DNA from: Caldilineaceae bacterium
GTDB taxonomy: Bacteria > Chloroflexota > Anaerolineae > Caldilineales > Caldilineaceae
DNA: 7,766 nucleotides
Assembly (NCBI GenBank): GCA_015494005.1
Contig: WGCB01000010.1
Span: 1-7,766, forward strand
Reading direction: 5' to 3'
Part shown: piece by piece, positions 5,994 to 7,766 of the stretch
Layout: every line of letters begins with the position of its first letter
How positions within the stretch are numbered: the first letter of the stretch is position 1
The notes under the pieces: model-generated
The model's database searches: none
Seen by the model: the letters and a program-made list of their open reading frames with translations, nothing else
Told to the model about the DNA's origin: nothing
Made by a program: the position numbers and the translations under genes

Positions 5994-6479
5994 TCAGTCG
6001 CCGTCGTTGCTCGCGCCGCCCTCTCCTCCGGAGCCCTCGCCCCTCCCCTCGGAGAGGATCTGGGTCTGGAGGGTGTAGAGCTCCCCCTCGTAGGTGTCCC
6101 GCTGGGCCTTCATCACGTCGCCGATGGAGATGATGCCCACCAGGCGGCTGCTCTCGGGATCCACGATGGGCAGGTGGCGGAAGCGGCCCTCCGTCATGGT
6201 GTGGGCCACCACCATCAGGTCATCCTGAGGAGAGCCCACCACCACGTTCGTGGTCATGATGTCCCCCACGGTCTGGGAGAAAAGAACCTCGCCCTGGGTC
6301 GCCGCCCGCACGATGTCCCGCTCGGAGACGATCCCCACCGGGCGATGCTGGTCGTCCACCACCACCAGGGCCCCGATGTTGTAGCGGGTCAACGTGGCGA
6401 TGGCTTCAGGGACCGTCTGCTCCGGGGTGGCCGTCACGATGTTGGGGGACTTGGTGGCCAGAATGGTGCTCACTTTCAT
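5994..6479 (-). CDS. Tandem CBS-domain protein
   Basis: This 161-residue stand-alone protein is built from two CBS domains, which pair into a Bateman module that in known families binds adenine nucleotides (AMP, ATP, SAM or NAD). CBS1 covers about 7-62 (NIGALVVVDDQHRPVGIVSERDIVR at its end, split here over 34-58) and CBS2 about 71-127 (RHLPIVDPE, then LVGIISIGDVMK to 124). The D/E-R-D-I-V-R and G-D-V-M-K ends are the usual ligand-contacting loops. A Gly/Glu/Ser-rich, probably disordered tail runs from 143 to 161. No catalytic or DNA-binding domain is attached, so its role is presumably regulation through a partner; which one cannot be said. The ATG at 6479 has an AGGAGGAG site 7-9 nt upstream. 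It stands just after a terminator, so it likely needs its own promoter. Confidence 0.93.
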   Translation of the reverse strand: MKVSTILATKSPNIVTATPEQTVPEAIATLTRYNIGALVVVDDQHRPVGIVSERDIVRAATQGEVLFSQTVGDIMTTNVVVGSPQDDLMVVAHTMTEGRFRHLPIVDPESSRLVGIISIGDVMKAQRDTYEGELYTLQTQILSEGRGEGSGGEGGASNDGD

Positions 6480-6499
6480 GCTTGCTCTCCTCCTGTGTG

Positions 6500-6538
6500 A
6501 AAAAGATAGAAAACGCCTGGCTCCTGAGGAACCAAGCG
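6500..6538 (-). terminator. Intrinsic terminator between def and the CBS gene
   Basis: On the minus strand CGCTTGGTTCC (6538-6528) pairs with GGAGCCAGGCG (6524-6514): 11 bp with two G-U wobbles and a 3-nt TCA loop. It is followed by TTTTCTATCTTTTT (6513-6500). It lies 13 nt after the def stop (6551) and its T-tract runs to within about 20 nt of the CBS start codon. Confidence 0.88.
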
Positions 6539-6550
6539 CTGGAGGGGGCG

Positions 6551-7114
6551 CTATGCCACGTTCTCCGAGAGGGTGTCCGGCCGTTTCGTCTCGATGGGCA
6601 CCAGCTCCATGACCCCATCTTCGCCTTCCTGCACCTTGTAGACCTGCTCGGCCCGGTCGGTCATGAGGACGCCGTGCAGATGGTCGATCTCGTGTTGGAA
6701 GATCCGGGCCAGCCAGTCGTAGGCCTTGACCCGGTACTCCTTGCCGTGCCGGTCCTGGGCCTTGACCAGCACGTAGGTGGCCCGCTCCACGTCCGCGGCC
6801 AGGCCGGGCAGGCTCAGGCAGCCCTCCTGGCCCACGGCAGAGCCCTTGGCCTTGATGATCTCCGGGTTGATCAGCTCGTAGAGGCGAGTGGATTCCAGGT
6901 TCTCCTCGTCCTCCGGGTACTCGATGACGGTGACCCGCAGGCCCACTCCCACCTGGGGCGCGGCCAGCCCCACGCCGGAGGCCTCCCGCATGGTCTCCAC
7001 CATGTCGTCCAGGAGCTGGTGCAGCTCCGGCCCAAATTCCCGCACCCGCCGGGCCGGCGTGCGCAGGATCTCGCCATTCTTATCCCAGGGCGTGATGATC
7101 TGTCGGATGGCCAT
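6551..7114 (-). CDS. def: Peptide deformylase
   Basis: This metalloenzyme removes the formyl group from the initiator Met of nascent proteins at the ribosome. It has 187 residues, within the usual range. All three family motifs are intact: GVGLAAPQ (47-54), EGCLSLP with metal-ligand Cys99 (97-103), and QHEIDHLHG (140-148) with metal ligands His141 and His145 and catalytic Glu142. The C-terminal 35 residues are acidic and extend a little beyond the core. The usual neighbour fmt (Met-tRNA formyltransferase) is not adjacent. ATG 7114 is the only good start; the Shine-Dalgarno is weak (GAGA about 8 nt upstream), and a hairpin sits at 7131-7146, so initiation may be limited or structure-dependent. 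It has its own promoter and a long leader (see 7185-7261) and ends at the terminator at 6500-6538, so it is likely monocistronic. Confidence 0.97.
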   Translation of the reverse strand: MAIRQIITPWDKNGEILRTPARRVREFGPELHQLLDDMVETMREASGVGLAAPQVGVGLRVTVIEYPEDEENLESTRLYELINPEIIKAKGSAVGQEGCLSLPGLAADVERATYVLVKAQDRHGKEYRVKAYDWLARIFQHEIDHLHGVLMTDRAEQVYKVQEGEDGVMELVPIETKRPDTLSENVA

Positions 7115-7130
7115 GATGTTTTCTCAGTCG

Positions 7131-7146
7131 ATCGATGTGGATCGAT
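7131..7146 (-). repeat. ATCGAT hairpin near the def ribosome binding region
   Basis: Two self-complementary ATCGAT copies (7131-7136 and 7141-7146) flank GTGG and can fold into a 6-bp stem with a 4-nt loop in the def leader, ending 17 nt before the start codon. Confidence 0.7.
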
Positions 7147-7168
7147 GCCCCAAAACCAGGGCTTCGCA

Positions 7169-7230
7169 GTCCAGGGTTCACGAAGTGCCAGGGGCTGCGT
7201 GCGCCTCCCTGGCACGCACTTTTCTGGACC
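7169..7230 (-). promoter_or_regulatory. Structured 5' leader of def with alternative hairpins
   Basis: Stem A pairs 7207-7215 with 7185-7193 (GTGCCAGGG/CCCTGGCAC, 9 bp perfect). Stem B pairs 7212-7218 with 7196-7202 (TGCGTGC/GCACGCA, 7 bp perfect). They share bases 7212-7215 and cannot form together. An outer stem pairs 7224-7229 with 7169-7174 (GTCCAG/CTGGAC). The whole lies in the predicted 110-nt leader. It does not match any riboswitch consensus I can name; it could also be an interspersed palindromic repeat that landed in the leader. Confidence 0.6.
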
Positions 7231-7231
7231 C

Positions 7232-7261
7232 ATTATAGGAGGGGAGAAAGGGGGCTGTCAA
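7232..7261 (-). promoter_or_regulatory. Consensus sigma-70 promoter of def
   Basis: On the minus strand TTGACA (7261-7256) and TATAAT (7237-7232) are both perfect, with an 18-nt pyrimidine-rich spacer. The predicted transcript starts near 7225, about 110 nt before the def ATG. The -35 box contains the TGA stop (7260-7258) of the upstream ligase gene. Confidence 0.85.
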
Positions 7262-7766
7262 AACGTCCTGGGAGGACGCTCCTGGGCCAGGAGCTGGAGG
7301 GTCTCCTGACGCTGGATCTTGCCGGTGGCCGTCTCGGCGAAGTGGGGCAGGGTGTGAATGGCCCGTGGGACGTGGTAGCGGGGCAGGCGCGCCGCCAGGG
7401 CTTCCTCCAGGAACCCGATCACCGGGGGGGCCAGGGGCTCCCCTTCCAGGACCAGGGTGACCGCCTGGCCCAGCCGAGGGTCCGGCAGGCCAGCCACCAG
7501 GAAGCGCCGCTCCGCCAGCCCGGCCAGCTCCGGCTTCCCCTCGGCCAGTGCCAGCAGCGCCTCCTCCACGGCCCGCTCCACCTCCTCCACCGGCACCTTG
7601 ACCCCGCCGCTGTTGATGACGTTGTCCACCCGGCCCAGCCAGAGGAAGGAACCGTCCGGGCGCAGGGTCACCCGGTCGTTGGTGTGCAGGAACCGGCCCC
7701 GGGTCATGGGGCCGCGCACGGTGAGGCAGCCCCGCTCGTCCACCCCCAGCTCCACCCCGGGCAGGG
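7258..7766 (-). CDS. AMP-forming acyl-CoA ligase (ANL superfamily), C-terminal part; MenE-like
   Basis: The gene enters from beyond the right edge; 169 complete codons are visible, ending with the TGA at 7260-7258. ANL enzymes activate a carboxylic acid as an acyl-AMP and then transfer it to CoA. Visible motifs are THTND-type FLHTNDR (the adenylate ribose-binding Asp), the hinge and A8 motif WLGRVDNVINSGGVKV, EEVE, and the A10 motif TATGKIQR with the catalytic lysine near the C-terminus. The DNVINSGGVKV wording is typical of o-succinylbenzoate-CoA ligase (MenE, menaquinone synthesis) in some lineages, but the acyl-binding N-terminal domain is not in view, so I give no gene symbol. No internal start is real: the GTG at 7755 lies inside the conserved domain and the frame continues upstream (LPGVELG). 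Confidence 0.88.
   Translation of the reverse strand, partial: LPGVELGVDERGCLTVRGPMTRGRFLHTNDRVTLRPDGSFLWLGRVDNVINSGGVKVPVEEVERAVEEALLALAEGKPELAGLAERRFLVAGLPDPRLGQAVTLVLEGEPLAPPVIGFLEEALAARLPRYHVPRAIHTLPHFAETATGKIQRQETLQLLAQERPPRTF

Noticed and set aside
4653..6500. 615-residue plus-strand open frame spanning the reductase and CBS genes
   Set aside because: It covers two real genes and their spacer in antisense, is His/Gly/Gln/Val-rich, and has no recognisable fold signature.

Overview
The window is a GC-rich bacterial chromosome segment in which every convincing gene lies on the minus strand. No RNA gene, CRISPR array, phage, insertion sequence or defence system was recognised. The mix of genes and two 'GTAGGG(G)C...' palindromic elements would fit a Chloroflexota-type genome (for example a Caldilinea/Litorilinea relative). 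That placement is an inference from general impression, not a database match.

In transcription order (right to left): the C-terminal part of an AMP-forming acyl-CoA ligase (>7766-7258, MenE-like); a near-perfect promoter whose -35 box contains that gene's stop codon; a structured leader; peptide deformylase def (7114-6551); an intrinsic terminator; a two-CBS-domain protein (6479-5994); an FprA-type ferredoxin-NADP+ reductase (5882-4482); a promoter and a small multi-pass membrane protein with a metal-hydrolase-like His/Asp pattern (4337-3735); a 313-bp gene-free spacer with a strong intrinsic terminator and a candidate promoter; and then a branched-chain-amino-acid-type ABC transporter operon livJ-livH-livM-livG, whose last gene runs off the left edge.

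The liv genes form one tight unit. The lipoprotein binding protein LivJ delivers substrate to the LivH/LivM permease pair, driven by the ATPase LivG. LivH-LivM have zero spacing and LivM-LivG share an ATGA overlap, so they look translationally coupled. A 70-nt gap with a perfect 10-bp hairpin separates livJ from livH, a place where binding-protein message is often favoured over permease message. The genes to the right are a housekeeping assortment without an obvious shared pathway.

No new multi-gene system is visible. The parts most worth a second look are non-coding: the def leader with two mutually exclusive hairpins, the terminator abutting the CBS gene's ribosome binding site, the two palindromic elements at gene junctions, and the unexplained 119-bp stretch before the livJ-side terminator. 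Many long plus-strand open frames exist opposite these genes, but they are low-complexity shadows.
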